From positions 368,789-432,788 of the forward strand of contig JARUPY010000125.1 of assembly GCA_029817715.1 (NCBI GenBank): a stretch of 64,000 bases of DNA, given 5' to 3'. Numbering within the stretch: the first letter of the stretch is position 1; every line of letters begins with the position of its first letter. The DNA is from Melastoma dodecandrum. Lineage: Eukaryota; Streptophyta; Magnoliopsida; Myrtales; Melastomataceae. The notes beneath the pieces are model-generated. The model was not told the DNA's origin. It saw only the letters and a list, made by a program, of their open reading frames with translations, and searched no databases. The translations under genes and the position numbers were made by a program. Positions 22,791 through 33,250 of this stretch are shown here, one piece after another.

Positions 22791-23253
22791 ATATTTTATC
22801 TTATATTTATTTGTTAAACTACATCGATAGCTTTCTCATGATTTATGACCTTCACATTAGCCACGATGAATTAGATAAGGCGGTCAACGTGAAGCACATA
22901 ACAGATATAGATTTCAGCTGCTCTCTTTGTACTCCACTTTATCCCTGTCGTTGATTTTAGTAGGAATAAATTTCCGGGGAAAAGGGTGGGGGGATCCACA
23001 TTTTTCTTCCAATGAAGATGAAGTGGGCAAACGAACGAGTAAAATGGCGCTGCCGCGTATTGGTCGCCGCCGTCGGACCAAGAAGAAGAATGCTACATAA
23101 AAAGGAAGAGCATCCTCCTCCCCATCTCCCTCCCTCCCTCCCTCCCTTTTAAACACAATCTCTTTACCAACTTTAATTGCGGAAACATGAAACAATGGCA
23201 TATTTTACCAAGCTTATAACCAACACAAGCACTCGTAATTCCCTTGTTCACCC
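22791..23253. other. Spacer between the purine permease remnant and the ANTH gene
   Basis: AT-rich left part, then a CCCT/CCTCC microsatellite-like run near 23117-23148. No recognisable coding segment was found. The N-terminal half of the purine permease is not here. Confidence 0.5.
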
Positions 23254-24174
23254 CTAATGTAGGGTTAATCTGGGGACCCAACTGTCCCTACTCCTTTCTT
23301 GAATCAACATCCACACTCTCCGCCTCGTCTTCGCTATCTCCTCCCATAGCCCGTCGTTGTTTGCCTTGTTCGAGAAAATTGCGACCAGCCTCTCCTCGCA
23401 GCCCTCCACCCGTCCCACTTCTGCCAAGAAACGACTCAGTTCCCGGACCTTCATCCCATCCACCCTCCGACTCAGCTCCTCGCGTAGTAGGGTGGTCTCA
23501 CATCATATCACCCTGTAGTCCTAACGAACCGAGGCGACGATTTTGCGTACCAGTTCATTCCTCTACAGGTGAAGGGATCCGGGGACGCTCGCCATTCGCT
23601 CTAGGAGACTCGCTAGGGCGCCCAGCTCGCTTATCAGGTCCTCGTCGAAAGATTCCCGTACCCTCATCTCGTCCTCCTTTGACGTGCGGCAGTAGAACAG
23701 GCGGCGCCCGCGGTTCCCCAAGGCAACCACATTTTCCTCAAGCACTTCCGCGTACCAACTCACCCAGGATGAGTACTCCGCCGACTGCGCGTCGAAGCGA
23801 TCGTTGAACATGCGGACATTTAGCTCGTTGTGCCCCCCGACAACTGAACCCTTGTCGTCCCTAGGGAGGGACCAATCTTGCAGGATGATGTTGTGGAGGG
23901 AGAAGAGGCACTTCAACGCGACGAAGGCATTGGTGGTCTTGTGGAGGCGGGCAACGAGGGAGTCCACGCAGATGAGGGGGAAGTCTTCATTCAACAGGAG
24001 GACGGCCGCGACGCGGTACTCTGGAGGGGCGGAGGTGGACTTGTGGGTGGTTGCACGGAGGACGGCGACATTGACGGTTGAGACGGGGCGTCTGGCGTAG
24101 ACGGAGGCCTTGGCGAGGGAGGCACGGTCTTTCAAGATACCGGCGAGGGCTCTGAGTTTCTTCCTGCTCTGCAT
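23254..24174 (-). pseudogene. ANTH-domain clathrin assembly protein with three in-frame stops
   Basis: Single-exon frame of 306 codons from ATG 24174. Residues 1-203 form an ANTH domain of the AP180/PICALM type (NVAVLRATTH.., FVALKCLFSLHNIILQ, AEYSSWVSWYAEVLEE). Such proteins bind phosphoinositides and clathrin at plasma membrane or trans-Golgi vesicles. The frame then meets TAG (23563), TAG and TGA within about 21 codons, yet continues in the same frame with family-like sequence (ELSRRVDGMKVRELSRFL, EGCEERLVAIF, EEIAKTRRRV) to 23254. The absence of a frame change while stops cluster in one spot is unusual. It may be a recent pseudogene, a truncated 203-residue protein, or contain local sequence errors. 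Confidence 0.75.
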
Positions 24175-25576
24175 TTTTTTGCGGCGGGGGATATGATTCG
24201 AATATTGGGGTTAAGACTAGTCAGTCTCATCAACTATCATGGAGGCATCAAAGGGAAAGGCAACAAAGGGAAAGGCAACAAAGGCAAAGGGAAAGGCGCG
24301 GGGGGTGGAGAAGAAGAAGAATAAATAGGAGACGAGACTTAACCGCGTTGATCATCATCGGACGTCCCTCTCAATCACAAGGGAGGGGGTCGTCTCCAAT
24401 TTGCTTCCTAATCGTTTACATTAAATTATTTCAAGTAATCAGATTTGGATGAGATTTATTGGCTAATCGGGGATTTGACAAATTTTCATCCAGAAAAAAA
24501 AAGGATTTATTGTGTTTTTGAGATGATGGAGGAGTAGTGATGATGATTTATTTACAATTATTTGTGATCATTGCATGCAGTCCTTCCTAATTTTTCGATT
24601 CCGACAATTATTATTAGGGGCAACGTTTCCTCCTCCTCCTCCTCTACGGAGGTTCCAGATAGAAACAACTGGTTTCATAAAAAAATATCTAAGCCGGACG
24701 GTTCTTTTTATCCTCCCTTGAACGTGCAACCAAGTGACATATGCGACCCGCATTAGAGTTGTTTGACGAGGGCCATGCACCAAATTTTGGTGCGACAAAA
24801 TTGTCTCTGTATGTAGTACCGGGTCAAACGATTAGTAACCCCAAACCCCAAGAATTGTTCATTAATTAAAAAAAAAAGGGTCCCACACCATCAAATCTTC
24901 TAGAAATAAAGAAAAAGGTAAAACAAAAACAAAAAACCTGGACAAATGTAGATGTTTTGAATGTAAGTGAAGTAGATGTTTCTTTTATATTTTTTTTAAA
25001 GTGTGATAAAGTTGGTTTTGGACAAATTTGATTTAAGTGAATCGGATAAAATCAATTTTGGTAAATCTGATTTCCTCAATGAAATGGAATTTATAAGTTT
25101 GTGGATTGAAAATTTGAAGCTACTAAATTTTAATTTTAATTTTAAGATATTATTTAAAATCATATAATTATAAGCATGTTGATGCCCCGAGGATACTCCC
25201 GTCACAAATGGATCCAAAAAGTGGGAGCCATTTATTATTATTATTCCCCACAAGAAAAGGAAAACAATTTATTTTAGATAAATTCACACGTAACGCAAAA
25301 GCTTTTACCATTAGCCGCCCTCTACTCTACCGAACTGAAAAAAACAAACACAAAATGGATGGCAGAATTTTTATGTACACCTCGTCCTTTTTCGATAATC
25401 GGGAAAAAACAAAAAAAAAATAAAATAAAATTCCACCTCCTTCCAAAATAACCCCAACTTTGTTGACAAAAACGTACCCACAACACCTTCCTTCTTTCCC
25501 CTGTGTGCTGTGCTCTGCCACCCGATCTTCTCCAATTTTCAGGCCACCCTTTGACTGTCCCCCTTCCTGTTAAGCC
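24175..25576. other. Intergenic DNA
   Basis: Contains short purine-rich near-tandem units (AAAGGGAAAGGCAAC type) at about 24248-24300 and AT-rich stretches near 24990-25170. No coding region or RNA gene was recognised. Confidence 0.5.
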
Positions 25577-26648
25577 TCAGCCTATCCGACGACGACGTCT
25601 CCCCCCGCCCCCCACCCCATTCCGCCCCCCTCCTCGACCCCCGAACAGTGTCAATAACCCCCACCTGTTCGACCCCGCCCTGTACCCCCTCCTCTGGCTT
25701 CCCTCCCTCGGGAAGGCCACCACGCTGCTCTCCCTCATCCTCATTATAGACCGGTCTCGCATCACCTCCTCCGGCAGCCTTAGCGTGAACCTCTCCCTGT
25801 CCTCCCCTGGCCTCACCAGCGAGTGCCCTGTGGAGTGCGACCGCGGGAAGTAGTTTAGCATGCTCGCTAGCCTCATCCCCGTGGACCTCGACCTTCGAGG
25901 CAGCCCCGCCCCTGCCACTTCCTGGTCTGGCGTCCCCCCAAACCTTCCCTCCCCGGGGGACTTATCCTCTGTCCGACGATCTCCCGCTCCGGAACCCCCC
26001 GGCGACACATCCTCGGGAGACCTGGCGTCACCCGGGACGGGCATCTGGAGTATGACCTCCCCGGGCTTCGGCGTGAGGTCGGCCCGGCAGACGGGGCACG
26101 TCGTGTGTGACGACAGCCAGGAGTCGATGCAGACAGGGTGGAAAACATGGCAGCACTTGGGGATGAGACGGAGTGTCTCCTCATCCTCGAACTCATTCAG
26201 GCAGACGGCGCACTCCAGGGACACGGCCTTGTTGATCTTATGGCCCTTCACGGAGCCGTAGAGGAAGGTCGGGAAGGACTCAACGACGGAAGGGTCGAGG
26301 CCTCGGCCGGCGACCCTGAGGGAGCGCCTGCCGAAGGCGAAGGGGCCGATGGAGGGGGGAGTGCCATCGTAGCCTCGGCGGCGGTCGGTGCACTGGCGGA
26401 CGTAGACGGAGAAGAAAACCCATGAGGAAGAAGGAGGCGACGAGGACGACCATGATGATGGCCATGGAAGGGTTGAATGCCCGGGTGGGGTTATTCTGGT
26501 CGGAGGGCGGGGAAGCAGAGAACGCGGTCCCGCTCTGTGCGCATGCCGGCCGGAGCAACACCAGCTGGGAGAGGAGAAGGAGGAGCAGGGAGAGGACATG
26601 TTTGGGGATGATGATGCTGGATGGAAGAATATTATTACTACTACTCAT
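25577..26648 (-). CDS. ATL-type RING-H2 E3 ubiquitin ligase, one frameshift
   Basis: Single-exon gene. From ATG 26648: a signal peptide rich in Leu (KHVLSLLLLLLSQLVLL) ending at ACAQ, a short lumenal part, and a transmembrane helix AIIMVVLVASFFLMGF. The frame then changes near the A4 run at 26415-26418 (one extra base) and continues as FSVYVRQC.., a GLDPSVVESFP motif (the GLD signature), and RING-H2 with CAVC..CCHVFH..C..CPVC spacing and the W of DSWL. The tail of about 180 residues is basic and Ser/Pro-rich. ATL proteins are membrane E3 ligases, often in defence or C/N signalling. Apart from the single extra base all family features are intact, so I suspect a sequencing error rather than a pseudogene. 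Family-typical length is about 350-400 residues. Confidence 0.88.
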
Positions 26649-27738
26649 GCCTTTGGCTGGAGAGGGTGGTGGTTTCCCCCTTTTGGATGGATGTTTCCTT
26701 CACGTTTTTTGATGCTTGGCCGACGTTTCCTTTTTGAAGGAGAGGAGAGAACTCTCCTCCTGCTTTGTCTCTGTTTAAGTGGTTGACTTGAGTTGGGTTA
26801 AAAGGGCAAAGGTGCGGCACAAATGAAATTGAAATTCTTTTAGTAATTAATTTGGAGGGTTTGGATGATAAACCCCTTTTTTCTGTGTAGTCGTCCCGTG
26901 GTTCGATCACGTTGTATACAGGGGCCGAATAGGAATATCTTAACGAGGGACGGCATGTTGTATACAGGGTTGAGCCGGCAGGGGCGGGGCAATTACTGTG
27001 TCTTCTTTTGTTTGTTGTTGGGGGGTTCGGATGCGTCTCCGTCTGAATTTTCAAAAAAAAGATGATGTTTATTTTATTTTATATTTGGGATGGGAGTAGG
27101 ATCAGTCAGTCAGCTTAAGCTGGCGGACCACCATCTGACATTGTCAACCAAATTGTTACGTGCGGGATTGGGATTCACCCACATTTTCAACATTTCACTG
27201 GCATCACCAAGTGATGCTGCTAAAAGACTATGACTGGGGCGGGAACGGAGACTAGAGACCCTTTCCGGTGCTCTCGAGTTCCGGTCATCCTCATTCGAGT
27301 CCCTTTCTGATCCAAAAACACATCACACCTATGGCGATCCTTCACTTGACCTGGGTATCGAAGAACGTACACCAGGACATCCTGCCCTTCATCTTCTACC
27401 GAGTCTCAAAAGTAGGAAAGCCATATGTTTTCAGGGGAAAGAGAAGCATCTGGGAACGTTCCTATTCCTTGGAGAGGATAACAAAAGGAAGCGTGTTGTG
27501 CTAGAGACATTCTTATTCTCAAAACACGACCCAAAAGCCTTTTTGACTTTTCAAGATTATATATTTTCTTGTAAAACCCGATATAAATACGACGACGACG
27601 AAGACGATCCCCCCCCCGCCTAAATCATATCGTCCTTGTTTTTTCTTTCGTCCGGATTCCTAACCCCTCCTTCCCCACTCGGTCGTTTTCCTCCTGCTCG
27701 ACTTCATCTGCCGCCGATTGTATTGACACGTCGTGGGA
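26649..27738. other. Intergenic DNA between ATL and the plastid membrane protein gene
   Basis: The left part is the ATL promoter. A poly-C run is at 27608-27617 and a (GAC) repeat at 27588-27600. The ORF at 27268-27504 matches nothing I know and overlaps other frames. Confidence 0.5.
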
Positions 27739-28921
27739 ATGAGTCTGTCGATTCCTGCAACATCGGTAGTTCCGACCAGCTGCTTCTCCAGAAAGGATGC
27801 CCGTAGGAGGCACCATTGGCTCGCCCTCTCCAATGCGGCTACCTTAGCCGGTCAAGCCTTGATCGCCACGAGACATTTCGAGGCTCGGACCACCGTGAAA
27901 TTGTGAGTGCGGATGTTAATATTAATGGGGGAGACCTCCTCATTCTCCCGATCGCCTCTGATCCGACCCAGCTTTTCCGAATCCTTTTTTGCAGGCGTGA
28001 TTTAGTGGTTCGTAGCAGCGTTGACCCCAGCCCCCCTCATCTTCCTTCCGATCCTTCTGGTTCCTGGTAAATATTGACTAATGGAACTCCCATTTTTCCG
28101 GCGGCCTACGAATACCCCGAGTAACATACGGATCTCCGGTGACAGGAAAATGTGGCTGTTGGGTGTGATCGTCTCGGTGGTCCTGCCGTTCTTCAGCAGC
28201 AAATGGGGTCCCCTGCTTAAACTCAAAAGTAAGTCTCCAACCTATCTTCCACTCCGATGCCCCCGAGGACATTTAGTTTCGATATTTACACGACGTGCTG
28301 TGGACGCAATCAGATGAGGTTGAGGCGGTGGTCGAGAAGGCCGAGCTAGTAACGGAGACGATCGAGAAGGTCGCCGAGGGGGTGGAGAAGGTGGCCGAAG
28401 AGATCGAGGAGCGTCTCCCGGAAGGAGGGAAGCTAAGGGACGCAGTCGAGGCAGTTGATAAGGTTGCCAAGGCAGCGGCCAAGGGCGCGGAGCTGGTGGG
28501 GGACGTCATTAACAAGGTCAGTTCCCTTACTTTTTCTTTAATTATAATTTGCTCACCTAATCCCCTCATCGTTGATTAGTTATGGCGTCTGAACGTTCAA
28601 ACTATCATATCGTAACGACTATAAACATGTCGTATGTGAATCACATAATATATTTCCCCCCAAAAAAATACATAATACACGTCAGATCAATATATTATGG
28701 TTTGTGGACAGTCCATGCACTGGCGTCACGCATTTTTTTGGTCGTCGATTTTAGTGTTTTAGAACTAACGTTCGTATCATCACATGAACGTATGGTCAGA
28801 CAATGATCGACTAAATAAAATATGATGGGGACAGGTTGAAGAAGTCGAGAAGGACGTGGACTCGTTCATGGAGGCTAACGACTATCAAAAACCGGGGGAT
28901 GCGCCTGGAGGATCTACCTAA
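27739..28921 (+). CDS. Small plastid-targeted membrane protein with Glu/Lys/Ala-rich helix
   Basis: Five exons with consistent phases: 27739-27902, 27995-28066, 28146-28228, 28314-28516 and 28835-28921; 609 nt, 202 residues, all introns GT-AG. The N-terminus (MSLSIPATSVVPTSCFSRK..) is rich in Ser, Thr and Arg with few acids, as in chloroplast transit peptides. A short hydrophobic helix (WLLGVIVSVVLPFF, about residues 82-95) is followed by KWGPLLKLK and then a long charged amphipathic helix of EKVAEGVEKVAEEIEER-type repeats (about 108-190). I recognise this as a plant-specific family of unknown function with the conserved 'PLLKLK' plus EKVAEE repeats, but I cannot assign a name. The intact frame makes it a real gene. 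Confidence 0.85.
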
Positions 28922-30330
28922 AGCATTTTTGTATCATAATTAGTTCCCCATATTCTATTATTTGTTTCCTTTTGAGTCTGTCCATTAAAGGTAAATAGAA
29001 TCCATAAATAAAGGGCTCTGCTGAAAATAACGTTGTAATTTTTTATTTACTGAACGCCGTCGTTGTGGCGGGCTTGCTTAACGTTCTCCAACGGCTCTCT
29101 CCGGGTTTTCAAAACACTGTATAGAATCGCTTAAAGAAGGGCAAGTAAGTATCTCGAGTTCCCACTTTCGTCACGTTGAATTCAGCGACCACCCCTCCAA
29201 ATCGACGTTGTTACGATGCGGTTCGGCATGGATATCCATCCGACCGTCCGTCGACGATTGCATCAAAGATGCCATCGATATCGTGCTTTGTTATGTTCTT
29301 GTGTGTAGCACGGATTGGAGAACAGATGCCTTACTGGGTTAATCATCAGTCATGGACTGAATTTTTGTCTGTTTAGTTAGGTTTTAGTTCAATTTCCCCT
29401 GTTACTGCTCCAAGGGATGATCTTGATTTCATGTAGGGTCTCCATGGCAACACTTGTTTGAGTGTAGGTTTTTGGATCGTCTCATGAAAACCTTGTTGGA
29501 TACTTCCCTAAGATTTGCTGGGGTGAAATTCACTTGATCAAAGTAGAAGATTCTAATGTCCATCACAAAAAAATGCATAGTTGTGTCAAGTTATTTATTG
29601 CCTGCGAGTTCCCTGGTGGAATACATCCTGTTGTAGTACACCTTCTCTTCCAACTCTTGTTAGCACTATTATATACTTCTGGGAATTGATTTGTGTGGTA
29701 AAAGCATTGGTGAACCTTTTACACGGAACGAGGACAAGCTTTCACTTGCTTGCTTCTAATTGTTGAGCAAGAAGTTGGTGTCATCTTGGTTCTCCCTCGA
29801 GAAGAGGATACCTGCTACTGGAAACAATATAATGATCGAGCTGTAATTGATTCTCTGTGGCTCTTTTTCCTCTTTATATTAGTTGCACAAAATCTTGTGT
29901 TCATCCCTTATTGCTTGTTCTTTTTACATAATTAGTTTAGGCTTGTTAACCCTATCTTGATGGGAAGGGTGTGGACAAATGCTTGAAGAATTGAATCTCT
30001 CCTGCTTCCATCAAGAAGAGTTGCGTTTTTTTTTTCAAATGTAACAGAGCTTGCCCAAACTGAATCAAAACAGAAGTACATGCATCTTGAAATTTTAACT
30101 AGTGTAGTTGTTTCTTAGCTTATTCCAGCTTTTATTGGATTAATCCTGGAGATGAGAGAAGACATCATCTTGTATTTGTCCTTTTGTGTGATGACTACTT
30201 CATCATTTATTCAATTGTCCAATGCAGGTAGTATGGTATATGCATAATGCTCTGCTTGTTCTCCAGGATGCCATGGAAGTTGTCCATTTCCTGTTGCAAC
30301 TATAGGAACCGTCATCATCATGTCGTCATA
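28922..30330. other. Spacer, no gene recognised
   Basis: Begins with the 3' flank of the plastid protein gene (AATAAA at about 29006). The rest contains short open stretches on the plus strand (for example 29581-29766), but no motif or splice-consistent exon chain was convincing. It could hold 5' exons of the unrecognised gene that follows. Confidence 0.4.
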
Positions 30331-31137
30331 AAGTTTGGGTGAATCTTGGTATTTGTAATTCAACGATTGCCTTTCATTTATGAAGTTGTGAGGGCCAGAC
30401 TGATTAAGGATGAGTTACTTGAGTCCGTAGTTACCTCATTGATTGACAAGGGAGAAGCTACATCTGCTGTGTTCTTGGAAGCACACGGCTCTCAAGAGTC
30501 GTGCGAGGAATTGCACCGGAGATGGGACAAGTAAGTACTTCCTTGATCTCTGTCATTGTGCTAGGGATCGTCATTGTCCCTTGCAGCATTTTTGTTCAAC
30601 CACCACCACTGATGATCTCTTCTGATTCCCCATGAGTAGCAGATTAAGGCCTTCAACTCAGAAAATTCTGGCATCAGTTGCCAAATTGAAGAAACTTGAG
30701 AATGATAAAGAACAATGCAGGATCAACCACCATAAAGCCGAGGACGAGATGAACTGGTCACGGGATGATGAGTTCAGTTTTGCTTTCTCTCTCTGACTTT
30801 TAAAACCCTATAAGTTGGATTTTGTCCCCTCCCCCCCCCCCCCACCCACCCCCCCATTTTCTGTATACAGGTGAAGCTATTTTACAAAGAGAACAGTGCA
30901 TTGCTCGAGGAAAACAGAAGGTTGCTGCTGCATCATTGCAAGAGATAAAGAGCCCATTCTTGTTCTCACAGTAGAAGTAAGAACGGAGCATCTGCCGAGG
31001 TGTGATGGAACGAGGAGTACCGACATTAAGGAGAACTCCAGCATTAACCAGTCTTATGAGTCCTCCGTTACTTTTTTGCAGTCCAACAATCGAAAGCAGA
31101 ACAACAATGCTTTCGGTAAAGATAATCAATTTCAGTG
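30331..31137 (+). pseudogene. Unrecognised exon chain, coiled-coil-like, probably broken
   Basis: Three plus-strand segments look coding. 30346-30531 (RLPFIYEVVRARLIKDELLE.., ending before a GTAAGT at 30532); about 30637-30770 after an AG (STQKILASVAKLKKLENDKE.., highly charged); and about 30872-30955 after a poly-C tract and ACAG (VKLFYKENSALLEENRRLL.., leucine-zipper-like). After that all three frames soon close. The charged heptad-like pattern suggests a coiled-coil protein. I do not recognise the family, and the boundaries are approximate. Confidence 0.35.
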
Positions 31138-32740
31138 ACACGGATTTGCCGAGACATCCTCTTTCACTGTTGCAACAGAGTTCTCCTGACGTCAGGATGC
31201 TTAATTGAGTAGAAGCAAAAGGGAACGGATCGGATGACTTGTGTTGTCAATTTCGTCCCTTTTTCTGCAGAGTAACTTAAAAAGAAAGAGTTCCTTCTCT
31301 TTTTGGAATCAAAGTGATGTGCAATAACAATACGTGCCTTTAACAATACAGCAACTTGATGGAACTTGTAATAATGTTAGCTCATGTTCATGATCAATAC
31401 ATGGGTACCTTTCAAAATTGTCCCTGTTACTCGCTTCTGCTGCCAATGCATCCGTGTCTTGAATAACTCCTTTCGCGGCCATCGTTTGAATAAACACGCC
31501 ACGCGATGGACAACCTCACGTTCCCTGCCCAAAGGCAAATCAAGCACACTGCAAGAAGAAAGCATTCCGGTATTATCCTTTTCTTTATGTTAACCCATAG
31601 TTTAGAATCCAATGATAGTATCAATTGCGTTGGTGTATGGCTGGGATTTTGACTCGTAAAGAGCGAGGAATTAGATATACAGGAAGATATTCGAGATGGG
31701 TTTTTGGCCAGGCAAGTAATAGACATTACATCTAAACATATCTTATCATCTTAATCTAATCTATAAGCTGTTGCTTTCTTGGGGTGACATCGACCTGAAA
31801 GCAAATATGTCAGTCCCGGCCCCATCTGCATTCTTCTCTCCTTTATTTCTTTGTTTGTGTGTGCGTGCGAAAGTTTATGTCGGGTGGGCAGGTGTTCACG
31901 GGTCCGAAAAGAATCTCGAGGGATGGTTCGTTCCTTTCTCGTCACAAGGCCTTCTTCTGCATAGCATTTGCTATTGTCATAAAATGTTTGCCCTTTTTCA
32001 AGACTGTAATGATCAATCAGACTACACCTTCGCCTTCTTTCCCCATCAAAATAAAAAAGACCCAAGAACACAACCACCGGCAGTTGCTGTCCCTCTTTCT
32101 GCAACACATCATGTCTTAGAAGCGGTAACGAAGGAATTTTTTGCGACGAATATGTCGAAATTTTTTCAAAGAAACATTCCTCCGTCCACGCTCGATAACT
32201 AAGAACCGAGGGGGGGGGGGAAGATATTTGCGTGCAAGTAAACAATGAAATAGTATATAATATCAATATGCAGAAGTGATCGTACGTCCAAATTGGAAAG
32301 AGGGTGGAAAAGTCCGAACAACACACACAAACCACGGAGACAAGTGAAAAAGAGAAGGAATCCGCTTCACTTTGAATGCTTTCGCTTTCACTCCCTCCCT
32401 TCACAAATAAGTAATTCATCAGGTATTGTGTGTGAGTTGTGCGTGCGTGCCGTGTTATGCGAACTTAGTCCACATTCAAGTCTTATTTAATGGTACACCA
32501 AGCTCATCTCAAATCTGGCAATGCCCTTAGCCTTGATTTTGCTAGTTCTCGTCTTCCAAATCTTCATCTTCTGGAAACGGAGCATGTAATCTTACATCCT
32601 GAGGTAATAATCTCGAGGAACTCCTTTGGGTGATTGTTGTTCTGTGGTGGGGTTGTACGAGGTTGTCCTGATGATTGTTAGTTCATAGTTTTGTAATATG
32701 TAGGAAAAAAAGGAAGAGAGGGGAGGTGGTTTACTGCAAG
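31138..32740. other. Spacer upstream of the HD-Zip locus
   Basis: No conserved coding region was found on either strand. A poly-G tract is at 32210-32220. The ORFs at 31751-32419 (minus) and 31771-32202 (plus) overlap each other and have no recognisable motif. The last few hundred bases may be the HD-Zip leader. Confidence 0.45.
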
Positions 32741-32743
32741 GAA

Positions 32744-33250
32744 GTTTCAGGAAATGTTGGACAAGCGGGATACTGAGGAGTTGGTTGAGGAGGAGGAAAA
32801 AAGGGTTTGGAGGTGAAGGAGGACGCGTCGAGAAGAGACGGCGGCTCAGAGTAGACCAGGTGAAGTCGCTGGAGAGGAGCTTCGAGAAGCAGAATAAGCT
32901 CGAGACCGAGAGGAAGAGCCGGCTGGCAGAGAGCTTGGGCTGCAGCCCAAGCAGGTCGCCCATCTGGTTCCAGAAACGGCGTGCCCGCTGGAAGTCGATA
33001 GCAGCTCGAGAGGGATTATGGCGTCTTGAAGTCGGGTTACGACTCCCTCATAGGCCGACTACGATTGCCTCGATCACGAGAACAAATCTCTGCTCTCGCA
33101 GGTTGAAATGTGGGGTTTCGGGATTGTCTCGGGTGATTCGATTCGCTCTTCATTTGATGGTGATAGTGTGTTTCTCGTGCCGCAGCTGGCTGAACTGAAA
33201 ACGAAGCTTCAACAGCGATCCCGAGCTGCTGAGGGACAATCCAGACAATG
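32744..33250 (+). pseudogene. HD-Zip I homeodomain-leucine zipper gene, frameshifted
   Basis: Pieces in order: FQEMLDKRD (32744), a frame change, then VEKRRRLRVDQVKSLERSF..ETERK..LAESLG..IWFQKRRARWKS (homeodomain, about 32830-32997). Two more 1-nt shifts recover RDYGVLKSGYDSLI and DYDCLDHENKSLLSQ, the leucine zipper, ending at a GT donor after 33101. The next exon starts at 33186 (LAELKTKL), as in HD-Zip I genes. These factors bind AATNATT sites as dimers in abscisic-acid and light responses. The invariant Asn51 of WFQN is Lys here, caused by a single base, which would abolish normal DNA contact. With three frame breaks it is a pseudogene or badly sequenced; the C-terminal region after 33250 was not recovered. 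Confidence 0.75.

Noticed and set aside
25577..26425. Several plus-strand and alternative-frame ORFs over the ATL gene
   Set aside because: GC-rich coding sequence keeps other frames open; only the minus frames hold the RING-H2 and membrane segments.
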